A DNA stretch of 64,000 nucleotides. It comes from Leptolyngbya sp. 'hensonii'. Its GTDB lineage: Bacteria > Cyanobacteriota > Cyanobacteriia > GCF-001939115. A model generated the notes under the pieces. That model had not been told where the DNA came from. It worked only from the letters and a program-made list of their open reading frames with translations, and made no database searches. The position numbers and the translations under genes were made by a program. The stretch covers positions 215,283 to 279,282 of the forward strand of contig NZ_MQTZ01000043.1 in the NCBI RefSeq assembly GCF_001939115.1, read 5' to 3'. Below are positions 26,831 to 39,656 of this stretch, piece after piece (position 1 is the first letter of the stretch; every line of letters begins with the position of its first letter).

Positions 26831-28911
26831 TAGGTCAGCCCCCAGATTTGAGCATGGTTTTGGCGACTGGTTTGGGACTGAAGTTCCCGGAGGTATTGCT
26901 GACGAGGATTTTGAGTGGCTCCAAATACTGTTACGACCTGATAATCCCCCAAATCGGCAATCCAAACCGGTGAGGGTTTCACCTTAGCACCCAAAACCGC
27001 ACCACAGAGATCTGGATCGTAGTTGCCATTTTTCTTCAGTTCTTCACTGTGGAGAACGGCTAAGGCATAGGGCTTGCTAAAGTTGCTCTTGCCTGTGCAG
27101 ACGACAATCCGACAGTTGGCATCAACGGCTTCTGTCCATTTATCGCGCCGAACCTCGCCCAAGGCACGGGGTTGATTGGGGTTGAGAGACTGATTGGTCA
27201 GTTGGCTTAATGCCTGATAAAAATCCTGCAAATGTTGGTGAAAGAGTTTTTGGAAACCCTGAACCGTATCTGGCAACTCCCAAAACTTATCCTCACTATC
27301 AGGGCTGAGAGTTGAGCCACGCCACCAAGGGGCGCGACCATTTTCGCGGTTTTGTCGGGAGTAGCAGGGCCGTCTGGCTCCCTGACCAATACCACCCAAA
27401 TGGAACATCATCCAGAGCAGATGTTTGAATAACGCCTTGATCGCATCTTGTTGTTTTTTCGCGGTTGGGGCTTCTGAAGAACAGTCCAACACCAAGGTGC
27501 CAGATTGCTCACCACAAGGGTCGTTCTTGCCTTGAAAGTTAGAGCGGGCTTCCGGCTGTACCACCTTGCCATCGATGATTCTGACGGTCACCCACCCTCT
27601 GGTTTGAGGTGTAATCGAACCAAAGAGAATCGCTTCTAAGGCTTTGACCTCAGATGGAGGTGATACAGATTTGCCTTCACGAATGGCTTTCAGATAGGGT
27701 TCTAGCGATCGCTCAGTGCCCACAGGCAACACACCTAATGCAAAGGCTCGGAACCAGTACCGCAGCATGGACTTGAAGGCAACCGATCGCACCTCGGCAT
27801 CGGGTTGTCCCCGCATTTGCCATTCATTGCGGCGATCGTTCCAGTTCCATTGGGTAAACCGTTGCCGTCCATGAATCAGTTGTCCTTCCAGGATAAAGTC
27901 TACGGAGAAAAAGCCTTTACTGGCGGCTTGCCCTGCCCGCACCAGACTGCCGTAGCCTGTGTTCACCTGGGAGCCAATTCCCGCTTGCAAGCCATTGGTT
28001 AACCATTGCTCCACCTGGCTACGAATTTGCTCAAACTCTTCTGGTTTGCATTGACTAGCCCGCCGAATCCCAATCAAAAACGTCGCCTCTTTGAGTGAGA
28101 AAAAGGAATTGGGATTGGGGGAATAGTCCAGCACATCTTCTTTCCATCCCCAAATATTGTTTGCCATGTCGATGGTTAAACCTCCTGCTTGCCCCGATGC
28201 GACAGGTAGGGGGTAGGCATCGAGAAAAATGATTTTGCCTGCTTTTTCTTTACTTTCTTTGCTATCCAGATCGCCAAAATATTTGCGAGACACGTCTTTT
28301 TCTGCGTCTTCCCATGAATGCCCTTTTGCCGCCAAGTCTCGAATTGCTTGAGCACGAGCCACACCACGCAGGGTACTAGAAGGGATATAAGGCATTCCTA
28401 GGGCATCAAAGGCAGGCAGAAGAATACTCTCTGGTCCACGGTGTCCACCGACACGAATCCGCCAAGCCGATTTCACTTGAAAATAGTTGCCTTTACCCGC
28501 AATTTGCTTAGTGCGTTCAGTCAATGTAGTCAAACGCTCTCGGTAGTTAGCTCCCTCCTCTGCCAGTTGCAGCAGTTGCACCTTAGTATTGGCATCCTGG
28601 GTTTTGTTGTCAGTGAGCGATCTCATCCACCGCAAATATTCCACAAAACTAGCCGAGGGATGAATCTCTTCCGGTGGTTGGGCTGGATTCAGCCAAGGAG
28701 AGGTTTCTGGTAGTGGGTTATTACCATTGCCGCCATTGCCACCCCCACGATTGCCGCCACGGTTCCCACCGCCCCCTTTAACATCGGGAAGTACTTTCTT
28801 GGTCTTGCCTGTGTCTGCTGCTGTCCTTTGAGTAGGTCGCTCGGTTGCATTAGGACGTGCCGTTGGGTTTGGGCGTGATTGACCAGGACGACTCGGACGT
28901 TCAAACACCAT
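26830..28911 (-). CDS. Cmr6-Cmr1 fusion, type III-B RAMP protein
   Basis: 693 residues from ATG 28909-28911 with GGAGG upstream, 2 bases after cmr5. Residues 45-65 are a Gly/Asn/Arg-rich linker. The first RAMP part (GHRGPESILLPAFDALGMPYIPSSTLRGVAR ... GSQVNTGYGSL) has Cmr6 features. From about residue 340 a second RAMP part appears (VRSVAFKSMLRYWFRAF, EAILFGS, GGIGQGARRP), matching Cmr1. Cmr1 and Cmr6 normally sit together at the crRNA 3' end of the effector, so a fusion is structurally sensible. No separate cmr1 is seen in the window, which supports the reading. Confidence 0.8.
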   Translation of the reverse strand: MVFERPSRPGQSRPNPTARPNATERPTQRTAADTGKTKKVLPDVKGGGGNRGGNRGGGNGGNGNNPLPETSPWLNPAQPPEEIHPSASFVEYLRWMRSLTDNKTQDANTKVQLLQLAEEGANYRERLTTLTERTKQIAGKGNYFQVKSAWRIRVGGHRGPESILLPAFDALGMPYIPSSTLRGVARAQAIRDLAAKGHSWEDAEKDVSRKYFGDLDSKESKEKAGKIIFLDAYPLPVASGQAGGLTIDMANNIWGWKEDVLDYSPNPNSFFSLKEATFLIGIRRASQCKPEEFEQIRSQVEQWLTNGLQAGIGSQVNTGYGSLVRAGQAASKGFFSVDFILEGQLIHGRQRFTQWNWNDRRNEWQMRGQPDAEVRSVAFKSMLRYWFRAFALGVLPVGTERSLEPYLKAIREGKSVSPPSEVKALEAILFGSITPQTRGWVTVRIIDGKVVQPEARSNFQGKNDPCGEQSGTLVLDCSSEAPTAKKQQDAIKALFKHLLWMMFHLGGIGQGARRPCYSRQNRENGRAPWWRGSTLSPDSEDKFWELPDTVQGFQKLFHQHLQDFYQALSQLTNQSLNPNQPRALGEVRRDKWTEAVDANCRIVVCTGKSNFSKPYALAVLHSEELKKNGNYDPDLCGAVLGAKVKPSPVWIADLGDYQVVTVFGATQNPRQQYLRELQSQTSRQNHAQIWGLT

Positions 28912-28913
28912 AA

Positions 28914-29333
28914 TCAATCGCCTCCTTTGATATCCCAGTACACAGCACTTGCCCAAAAGCTAAATTCTTGTGCTAGGGCTAATCCCAATCCTGTTAGCCC
29001 AAGATAATCATCAACATCCATACCAACCAAGGTATTCAAACCATCTGTCCCAGACAACTTAGATTGTTCTACCAATGTTTCCAGGCATCTGAAGTATTCC
29101 TGAACAACTTGCTTTTTTCCCTTTTTATCCTCACTAATGGCTTTTTCCTCAGCCTTCAGACGCAATAATCCCCAAGTTGCAATGTAGGTGTACAGCTCAA
29201 CCGCTTGATTTTTCTGTTCTTTGAGCCGCTCCTTCCGTTTTGCCTCATCGCCTTGATTTTGCTCTTGCTCGTCTCGCAATCCCTGCAAAGACTCATAAAC
29301 AGGCTTCCCGATCGTGCGTGGGTCAAAACTCAT
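28914..29333 (-). CDS. cmr5: Type III-B small subunit Cmr5
   Basis: 139 residues, all-helical and charged, as Cmr5 proteins are. It has the family-type segments AVELYTYIATWGLLRLKAEEKA and LEFSFWASAVYWDI-like LAQEFSFWASAVYW at the C-terminus. Cmr5 lines the target-RNA groove of the Cmr complex. The ATG overlaps the cmr4 stop (ATGA). A charged insertion (DEQEQNQGDEAKRKERLKEQ) lengthens the first helix compared with typical ~120-residue members. Confidence 0.85.
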   Translation of the reverse strand: MSFDPRTIGKPVYESLQGLRDEQEQNQGDEAKRKERLKEQKNQAVELYTYIATWGLLRLKAEEKAISEDKKGKKQVVQEYFRCLETLVEQSKLSGTDGLNTLVGMDVDDYLGLTGLGLALAQEFSFWASAVYWDIKGGD

Positions 29334-30157
29334 ACGGTTGCCTCCTGTTTAACGCCTGCCTCACTAGACCACTGCTGCACAAAACCACGCCCCAGGCTCT
29401 CTTGTCCGCCAATTTGCATAACTGCATTGTCAGTCAAGATCTGATTAAACTTCTTTTGTAAGTCTTGAGCCTGTCCAGTTGCCTGCGATGTCACACCCCA
29501 AGGGAAATACATCAGCGTATCCGGTGGAATTGCTTCTTCGTACCGGAAACCGCCATTCACCGTTTTATGCTCATCCAACTTAACCTTCACTTGCCGCCAC
29601 AAACTCATCTGAATCAGCGTGGTGCAGTGCTGATCAGGCAAAATTAAGGCGTGATCAATACTCCCTATTTCTGATTGAGGAATCCATGTCTTTAGATCAC
29701 TTTTGGGTTTTAAGCTTGCAGACTTAAGAATCGCATCCTTAAGATAAACAGGCTTACCCTGAGCAAAGTTATTGCTGTAGGGTTCAGGGGCTTTTTCAGT
29801 TCTGCCGTTCAATCTTGCCCAACGTTGCAGCAACATGGGAGAACTTACCCACACCACACCATGACTGAGGGATGGCACAGGCAACCAAAGAATCGATGCA
29901 TCGCCAATCCAAAGACTGCCTTGAGTCAGGTTTGTATCGCTGCTACTCCCCGTTACATCATCAATCGTATTGCCCCACAGCCTATTCCGTTCTACTTCTG
30001 GAGTCAGCGATCTCAACTTACCCCGGATTGTGCTTGAGGGAATATAGGGCAAATTAGTATGGGACTCACGCGCAATCCCCAAAAGGTTGCCTTCCTGGGT
30101 CGTACCTCCTGTATGCAAAGGCGAGAGGAGATAAAGATAAACAAGATTACCGAGCAT
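29330..30157 (-). CDS. cmr4: Type III-B backbone subunit Cmr4, possibly cleavage-deficient
   Basis: 275 residues. YLYLLSPLHTGGT, NLPYIPSSTIRGKLRS, LWGNTIDD, GSLWIGDA and IGGQESLGRGF are in Cmr4 order. Cmr4 polymerises along the crRNA and, through one Asp in the loop just before the RE.HT..PYIPGSS segment, cuts target RNA every 6 bases. Here that loop reads QEGNLLGIARESHTNLPYIP, with no Asp between residues 18 and 31, so the catalytic residue appears to be lost. The alignment is by eye. It is the first of three cmr genes downstream of a toxin-antitoxin pair. Confidence 0.85.
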   Translation of the reverse strand: MLGNLVYLYLLSPLHTGGTTQEGNLLGIARESHTNLPYIPSSTIRGKLRSLTPEVERNRLWGNTIDDVTGSSSDTNLTQGSLWIGDASILWLPVPSLSHGVVWVSSPMLLQRWARLNGRTEKAPEPYSNNFAQGKPVYLKDAILKSASLKPKSDLKTWIPQSEIGSIDHALILPDQHCTTLIQMSLWRQVKVKLDEHKTVNGGFRYEEAIPPDTLMYFPWGVTSQATGQAQDLQKKFNQILTDNAVMQIGGQESLGRGFVQQWSSEAGVKQEATV

Positions 30158-30184
30158 AAAGTGACCTGAGTTGATGAGTATTGA

Positions 30185-30580
30185 CTATGGCAAAACGGTT
30201 ACAGAACCAAATTGACGGAAATGTTGATCAAAGGCGAATGCCTGAGCTACCTTGAGTTTTTCCATCACCACCTTGCTGGTACAATCGGTAAAGCTCCAGT
30301 CTTTATCAGAAAACTGACGAAACACTTGCCATGACTGTTGAACCTCTGCCTCAGTTAGGTAATGAACGGTAGCCAGCGCACCAGAAAAAAAGCTATCTCC
30401 CAGAGCCATCGCCCGTTGGTTTTCTCGTCGCATTCTCAACAGTGTTAGCGTTTCATCGATGACATAATCTGTCGTGATTAGCGGTTGTGTATTCTGGTTC
30501 AGCCAGATAGATGCAATCTGATAATCGGCATCTGAGGGAACGACACTCGCAAACCAAGCACCCGTGTCAACAAAAATCAT
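30185..30580 (-). CDS. PIN-domain toxin (VapC-like)
   Basis: 131 residues. PIN acidic residues are in place: Asp5 (MIFVDTGAWFA), Glu43 (VIDETLTLLRMR), Asp99 (FTDCTSKVVM) and Asp118 (FAFDQHF). These bind Mg for RNA cleavage. The ATG overlaps the antitoxin stop by four bases, as usual for such pairs. It lies between a CARF-HEPN gene and cmr4 on the operon strand, so transcription would be shared. Whether it serves the CRISPR locus or only stabilises the region cannot be told from the sequence. Confidence 0.85.
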   Translation of the reverse strand: MIFVDTGAWFASVVPSDADYQIASIWLNQNTQPLITTDYVIDETLTLLRMRRENQRAMALGDSFFSGALATVHYLTEAEVQQSWQVFRQFSDKDWSFTDCTSKVVMEKLKVAQAFAFDQHFRQFGSVTVLP

Positions 30581-30816
30581 GGTTTGTCTCCAGTGGAATA
30601 CAACAAGGAGTCATGATCGCGGTTAGAAAAAACTTGGTTGTCGGATTCTAGGGGTAGTGCCGCGATCGCTGCCAGGATTTCAGCGGGGGTTTTAGCTGTT
30701 GAGTCCGTTTCAGTCGGGGTAATCACAACCGAAACGTGGGTACCTTCTGGAAGAGCGATCTCCTGAATCGGTTTCAATACCCCGTCTTCATAAATTGCTT
30801 CAACTGTTAAGTTCAT
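30577..30816 (-). CDS. DUF104/AF2212-like antitoxin
   Basis: 79 residues. MNLTVEAIYEDGVLKPIQEIALPEGTHVSVVI is the AF2212-like (DUF104) antitoxin pattern, with a small beta domain followed by a flexible toxin-binding tail (TPAEILAAIAALP). It precedes and overlaps a PIN toxin. A GGAGG-type ribosome site precedes the ATG (GGAGGCAAAC). Confidence 0.85.
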   Translation of the reverse strand: MNLTVEAIYEDGVLKPIQEIALPEGTHVSVVITPTETDSTAKTPAEILAAIAALPLESDNQVFSNRDHDSLLYSTGDKP

Positions 30817-30863
30817 CTTGTTTGCCTCCTGTTATGCTGTTTTGATTATTCGAGCCTGCATAC

Positions 30864-32399
30864 TCAACGCGAAAGTTGTTGAAATCCCCACTCATATAGG
30901 GATTTCAAGAGTAAAGTGTCTGGAGGATGCCAGCATTTTTTGATTACTGTTTCCAAAACTGTCATCATCAAGTCAACTGTTGAAGTTTTAGGATCTACGG
31001 GCATCCCCGATTTTGTCCATAGTGATCGAATTTCCGTTTCATTGATCGATTTACCTTCGTGAATGAGTTGGTTACGCTTCTCACGAATTGCATCAAGCAG
31101 TTTGTACCAGGAGCTAGTGTCATTGAATTTATGCAAAGTCAACCAAGCATCAATTAATTCCTTAAAGCCTGGGGTGTAGTCCTCCGGCCTTCCTCGATAG
31201 TTGTCTTTGGGGATAATCAGCTTCTTAGTCAACCAGGTTTCTGTTTTTGCCCGAATTGCTAACAGACGCTCCAACAGTTGGGCAAATTGCAGAAATGCGG
31301 TTGTCCAGTTTTCGCGGTTGGTTGCCAACTCGATTAGTACAACCATTTCCCAGGCTTGACGATACCTGGATGCTGGGGTTGTTTTGGGTGAAAGAATTTC
31401 TTGAAGCTGGGTTTGCCAGGTCTGAAGCTCGTTTGGAAGCACCAGTTTGTGTACTGCGTTGGAGCGTAGCCAGGAGTCTCGCAGGACTTTGAATGCTTTC
31501 TCTAACTCCAGATTACTCACCAGGGTCAGATGTTCTGCTAGTTTGTAAACAACTTCAAAGCGATCGCGATGAGCTGCTAACCAAACCTTAGCTTCTGCAA
31601 AATCTCCCCGTCGCCATGCTGAGATAATTCGTTCTCGCTCCACAGGCCAAAAATAGCTTCCTAGAGCTACGACATTAAACTGATCAGAAATACAGGCATT
31701 GCTGTTATTTTGAGCATCTAACTCAAACAGAGGGGTAGGTTCAACAGGAATCACTTGCTCCACAGGGCATTGTCGCATCAGAGCGGCAGCACAAATTTCC
31801 AAAGTGTTAGCGATTTGGGGAACAGAACCCTTCGTTTGGATTAGTAATGTGAGATCTTGCGCTTCATCCTTTGAAAGGCGATCCAGGGCATATTGCAAAA
31901 TAAACCCTTCAACTTCTTGCCGAATCGCATCAATCTGGTTAACCGCCACTACAGGGTTCCACACATCTACCTGAATTTGGGGATAAAGCTGACGCAGATT
32001 GCCCGCCATCAGTTCTGTCAACCACAGGGTATCAGCACGACGAAAATTCCAGGTAACGGTTTCTGGTTGGTCGGTTCCCCATAAAATAATATGGTCAAGT
32101 CCATCTCGGACAGATTTGGCAATAATCTGATCATCCAACAGCAACTTTACCCTGGAAAAGTCTGATTGGGATACGCACTGCTGGTAAACTTGCTCTCCCA
32201 GATGCCTTACACTCCAAGGAAATTCAGGTCTAGCGGTATTACTGTGATAGCCACGCTCAATGCCTAATTCCTGAGTATAAAGTTGATCAATATGTTGGGG
32301 ATGCCCCCGATCTCCATCGGCACCGAGCGATCGTACAATGCCATCTTTGCATTTCCACCCAACCTGACGAGTTCCAACTGTGATAATCAGTGTTTTCAT
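30864..32399 (-). CDS. CARF-HEPN ribonuclease (Csm6/Csx-like), first copy
   Basis: 511 residues from ATG 32397-32399 (MKTLIITVGTRQVGWK). A longer frame to 32498 adds REP-region sequence and is rejected. The CARF part has ITVGTRQ, HIILWGTDQPETVTW and LTLLIQTKGSVPQIANTLEICAAAL. A long helical middle follows, then RNQLIH (R442...H447), the Rx4H HEPN motif, in REKRNQLIHEG. Proteins of this build are cyclic-oligoadenylate-activated RNases. It follows cmr3 with a RAYT insertion between them. It shares little visible identity with the second CARF-HEPN protein, so the two may answer to different ligands. Confidence 0.85.
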   Translation of the reverse strand: MKTLIITVGTRQVGWKCKDGIVRSLGADGDRGHPQHIDQLYTQELGIERGYHSNTARPEFPWSVRHLGEQVYQQCVSQSDFSRVKLLLDDQIIAKSVRDGLDHIILWGTDQPETVTWNFRRADTLWLTELMAGNLRQLYPQIQVDVWNPVVAVNQIDAIRQEVEGFILQYALDRLSKDEAQDLTLLIQTKGSVPQIANTLEICAAALMRQCPVEQVIPVEPTPLFELDAQNNSNACISDQFNVVALGSYFWPVERERIISAWRRGDFAEAKVWLAAHRDRFEVVYKLAEHLTLVSNLELEKAFKVLRDSWLRSNAVHKLVLPNELQTWQTQLQEILSPKTTPASRYRQAWEMVVLIELATNRENWTTAFLQFAQLLERLLAIRAKTETWLTKKLIIPKDNYRGRPEDYTPGFKELIDAWLTLHKFNDTSSWYKLLDAIREKRNQLIHEGKSINETEIRSLWTKSGMPVDPKTSTVDLMMTVLETVIKKCWHPPDTLLLKSLYEWGFQQLSR

Positions 32400-32452
32400 G
32401 TTTTTTCGTAGATTGAAGATCTGACGATTAAAATCGCAGCTATACAGGCAAT

Positions 32453-32468
32453 GTCCGCCTACGCGGAC
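32453..32468. repeat. REP hairpin, left of RAYT
   Basis: GTCCGCCTACGCGGAC: a 6-bp perfect stem with CTAC loop. Its core is the exact reverse complement of the core of the hairpin at 32951-32966, so the two REPs flank the RAYT gene in opposite orientation. Confidence 0.8.
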
Positions 32469-32481
32469 TGGACTTGTTGCT

Positions 32482-32931
32482 CTATTGTTCACCTGCAAAA
32501 ATAGGCTGGCTAGAAACTGGCAGTGTGGGAAGTTCCCATTGAGGGGTTAGGGTGTGTTGCTTATGGTGACCGGGTTGGTTGCGGATATAGTTAGCCACGA
32601 GATCGAGGTGTTCATGACTAACGCTAAAGGCACCATAGCTACCTTGCCATTTAAAGAATTCTCCGGGTTGGATGATATGCGTCACAAGGTGGGACGAACT
32701 GCCTTTGACGGCTTTCATCAAGTCCGAAACACAAAGAGTGGGAGGAATACCTACTAGCAAATGGGCATGATCGACAACACCCCCTACAGCGATCGCAGTG
32801 CCTTTCAGTTGAGTACATTGACGAATAATCTCCGCATAAATAGCAGTCTGGATCGCAGGAGTAATAATGGGTAGCCGATCGCAGGTAGACCAAACGCAAT
32901 GGATATAAAGTTGAGTGTAGTTTTCTCTCAT
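32482..32931 (-). CDS. REP-associated tyrosine transposase (RAYT, Y1/IS200-like)
   Basis: 149 residues. The HUH motif is DHAHLLVG (His55, His57) and the nucleophile is Tyr115 in LVANYIRNQPGHHKQ, the RAYT-type ending. Length fits single-domain Y1 transposases. These enzymes nick and join DNA at REP hairpins and are usually single-copy, domesticated genes rather than active ISs. Here it lies between two opposed REP hairpins, in the ~577-base gap between cmr3 and the first CARF-HEPN gene, on the operon strand. Confidence 0.88.
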   Translation of the reverse strand: MRENYTQLYIHCVWSTCDRLPIITPAIQTAIYAEIIRQCTQLKGTAIAVGGVVDHAHLLVGIPPTLCVSDLMKAVKGSSSHLVTHIIQPGEFFKWQGSYGAFSVSHEHLDLVANYIRNQPGHHKQHTLTPQWELPTLPVSSQPIFAGEQ

Positions 32932-32950
32932 AAATAAGTTCCGTCCCTAA

Positions 32951-32966
32951 ATCCGCGTAGGCGGAT
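32951..32966. repeat. REP hairpin, right of RAYT
   Basis: ATCCGCGTAGGCGGAT: a 6-bp stem with GTAG loop, 20 bases upstream of the RAYT start and 10 bases after the cmr3 stop. It is inverted relative to the left copy. Confidence 0.8.
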
Positions 32967-32975
32967 TTCGTTTGT

Positions 32976-37498
<4,523 letters not shown>

Positions 37499-37555
37499 AG
37501 ATCGAATTCCTTGCCAGAGTGGATATGCAATATGACTATATCCAGGGTGAACCAA

Positions 37556-37673
37556 TAAATCCTAATCGTGAAAAATATTCATCTATTTTTAACGAATCGC
37601 TGATAAGCTTTTCACAGTAAGAATTTGATCGATTTCTTGCTAAAAAATCAATCTTGCCTAATCCTTGACTTCC
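37556..37673. promoter_or_regulatory. Divergent promoter region between cmr2 and the WYL regulator
   Basis: 118 AT-rich bases lie between the earliest cmr2 start candidate and the WYL gene. It should carry the cmr operon promoter and the regulator's own promoter. I see AT-rich stretches such as GAAAAATATTCATC and CTAAAAAATCAATC, but cannot define -35/-10 boxes or an operator. Confidence 0.5.
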
Positions 37674-38942
37674 ATGGCTAAAAAGCCCAGCATCCACCCC
37701 TACGCCGATCGCAGTAGCTTCGAACGCCTACTTGTGTTAATCGCAACCTTTGTCCAATATCCGGGCATTGGGGCAGACAATCCCACCAAACCCACCGAAG
37801 ACACCACCCATGATGCGCTCCAACCCGTGAAAACCCGCATGTACGAGATCGCCCAATCTCTCCAGATTACGTTACCTGATTATTCCACCCATACCTTGCG
37901 GAAAGATCTGGTCACCCTGCGACACCATGGCATCCTGGAAAAACGTACCTACCGTAGTGGCTACTACCTGGGCACCGGCGTGATGGCCAGAACTGAACTG
38001 CGCATTGCCCTGAATGCCCTGCAATCCCAGGCCAAATACCAGCAAGATCCGCAAATTACCCAGATTTATCAGGCCCTGGTGCGTCGCCTTGGTGCTCTGA
38101 AACTGGAAGAGGACTTCTTCTATCCCGTCCGTACCCACATTAATCACTCCATTGTCCCCACTGATCTGGAAACCATGATCCGTAAAGGGAAATCTCGCTT
38201 CACCCTGTTCGATAGTCTGGAACAGGTAGAGGCTGCAATTTTGCAGGGACAAGCGATCGAAATCGATCGCCAACGCAATCCTTACCAGAAGCAGAATCTG
38301 GGTAAGCTCCCGGTGTGGCCGCTGCAACTGGTTTATTGCGATGTCGCCTGGTATCTCCTCTATGAGGACTGTCGGACCGCTGGCCTTGCCTTCAGCCGCA
38401 TCGATCGCTTCACCGATCACTGTCGTCTGCTGGAGCCACAACGTAGCCTCTCCCTGCAATTGGAAAAACTGCAGGCCGCCCATCGACTTCGGGAACGTGG
38501 GTGGGGGCTATTCCTGGGCAATCCCGAGGAGCAACAACAGGAACTGCAGGGGAACGCAACGCTAATTCCCGTTCAGGTGCGCTTTTTTGACAACATGGTC
38601 GATTTCATTCTGGAGGGAGAACAGCGTCATCCCAGTCAGACGCTTATTCCGAGTGCCACAAAGCTGAATGGACGACCGGAATATGTAGATTATCAGGTCA
38701 GGTTGCCTGAACGATCGTTGAATGAGTTTAGCCATTGGGTGAATAAGCACATGCACCATGCATTGGTCTTGGCCCCACAGGAATTGGTCGAGAAACATTA
38801 TCAAGCCGCTTTAAAACTGGTTCAAAATTACAGATCCCTTTCAGAGCCAATGGCCTACTCTAATGGGGCGGAAACCTTCCTCTCGGAATCGCCACTACCA
38901 GAAATTCCAACCCCTGGCTGGCCTGCATCGTCATCAGCTTGA
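37674..38942 (+). CDS. WYL-domain transcriptional regulator linked to CRISPR
   Basis: 422 residues from ATG 37674. The N-terminus holds a helix-turn-helix-like region (SSFERLLVLIATFV and THTLRKDLVTLRHHGILEKR, a wHTH). The central part has the WYL domain (QAIEIDRQRNPYQKQN...VWPLQLVYCDVAWYLLYEDCRTAGLAFSRIDRF), where the W-Y-L and Arg residues bind ligand. WYL regulators commonly sit beside cyanobacterial CRISPR loci and repress or tune cas expression. Divergent placement from cmr2 fits that role. The last ~35 residues are Pro/Ser-rich. Confidence 0.87.
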   Translation: MAKKPSIHPYADRSSFERLLVLIATFVQYPGIGADNPTKPTEDTTHDALQPVKTRMYEIAQSLQITLPDYSTHTLRKDLVTLRHHGILEKRTYRSGYYLGTGVMARTELRIALNALQSQAKYQQDPQITQIYQALVRRLGALKLEEDFFYPVRTHINHSIVPTDLETMIRKGKSRFTLFDSLEQVEAAILQGQAIEIDRQRNPYQKQNLGKLPVWPLQLVYCDVAWYLLYEDCRTAGLAFSRIDRFTDHCRLLEPQRSLSLQLEKLQAAHRLRERGWGLFLGNPEEQQQELQGNATLIPVQVRFFDNMVDFILEGEQRHPSQTLIPSATKLNGRPEYVDYQVRLPERSLNEFSHWVNKHMHHALVLAPQELVEKHYQAALKLVQNYRSLSEPMAYSNGAETFLSESPLPEIPTPGWPASSSA

Positions 38943-39086
38943 TACTCTGTTCTTGGAACCTGTAATACCAGCTACTGCTGAAACTGGGGTATAGTCCGTC
39001 CCATCATGGACTGATTGCAGTACACGATCGCTATCTCATATTGACAACCAGATACATTCCAAACCCCTCGTACAATAGGGAGAATC

Positions 39087-39500
39087 ATGTATCCGAAACG
39101 CATCGCCAAGAAACGACCTACCAAACCGCAATCCCCCATGTGCCCCTATTGCGGAGCTGTAGCGATCGTGGACGATGGCAACAAAGTTTATCAGACGACC
39201 GCACATGGCCCCATGTGGATTTGCGCCAACTATCCAGATTGTGATGCCTATGTGGGTGCTCATCCGGATGGAAAACCGTTGGGTACCCTTGCCAATGCCG
39301 AGCTTCGTCGTCTCAGGCAGCAGGTCCACAAAGCCTTCAACCCGATCTGGAAGGATGGGGCATTGAGTAGGGGAGAAGCCTACGGCTGGTTGGCTGCCGC
39401 AATGGGCCTGAACAGGCAGACGGCCCACATCGGCCAATTTGATGTGGAGCAGTGCAAACAAGCGCTCGAAATTTGTCAGGAAAAGAATGCAAACCCCTGA
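39087..39500 (+). CDS. DUF3268-type zinc-finger protein
   Basis: 137 residues. CPYCGAVAIV and WICANYPDCDAYVGAHPDGKPLGTLANAELR form the Cys4 zinc-binding region typical of DUF3268. The C-terminal GALSRGEAYGWLAAAMGL...HIGQFDVEQCKQAL also fits that family. Members are found on phages and plasmids and are likely nucleic-acid binding. Their function is unknown. It is a stand-alone gene downstream of the WYL regulator. Confidence 0.8.
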   Translation: MYPKRIAKKRPTKPQSPMCPYCGAVAIVDDGNKVYQTTAHGPMWICANYPDCDAYVGAHPDGKPLGTLANAELRRLRQQVHKAFNPIWKDGALSRGEAYGWLAAAMGLNRQTAHIGQFDVEQCKQALEICQEKNANP

Positions 39501-39656
39501 TTAGCTGCACAGGGTTACAACCCATCTCGACAGGTCTTCCTCGATCAAAACAGATTCCTGCTGGGTTCGTCGGATTATGCTCTGAATCGCCAATGGAACT
39601 AATCAAGCCTGCGATCGTGGACTTGGGCAATGTAGGCTACCGCCTGGAAGGTTGAA

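Noticed and set aside
37499..37555. TTG start of cmr2 at 37555
   Set aside because: Possible, with AGGA upstream, but GTG 37498 has a better ribosome site and family homology starts there; not fully excluded.
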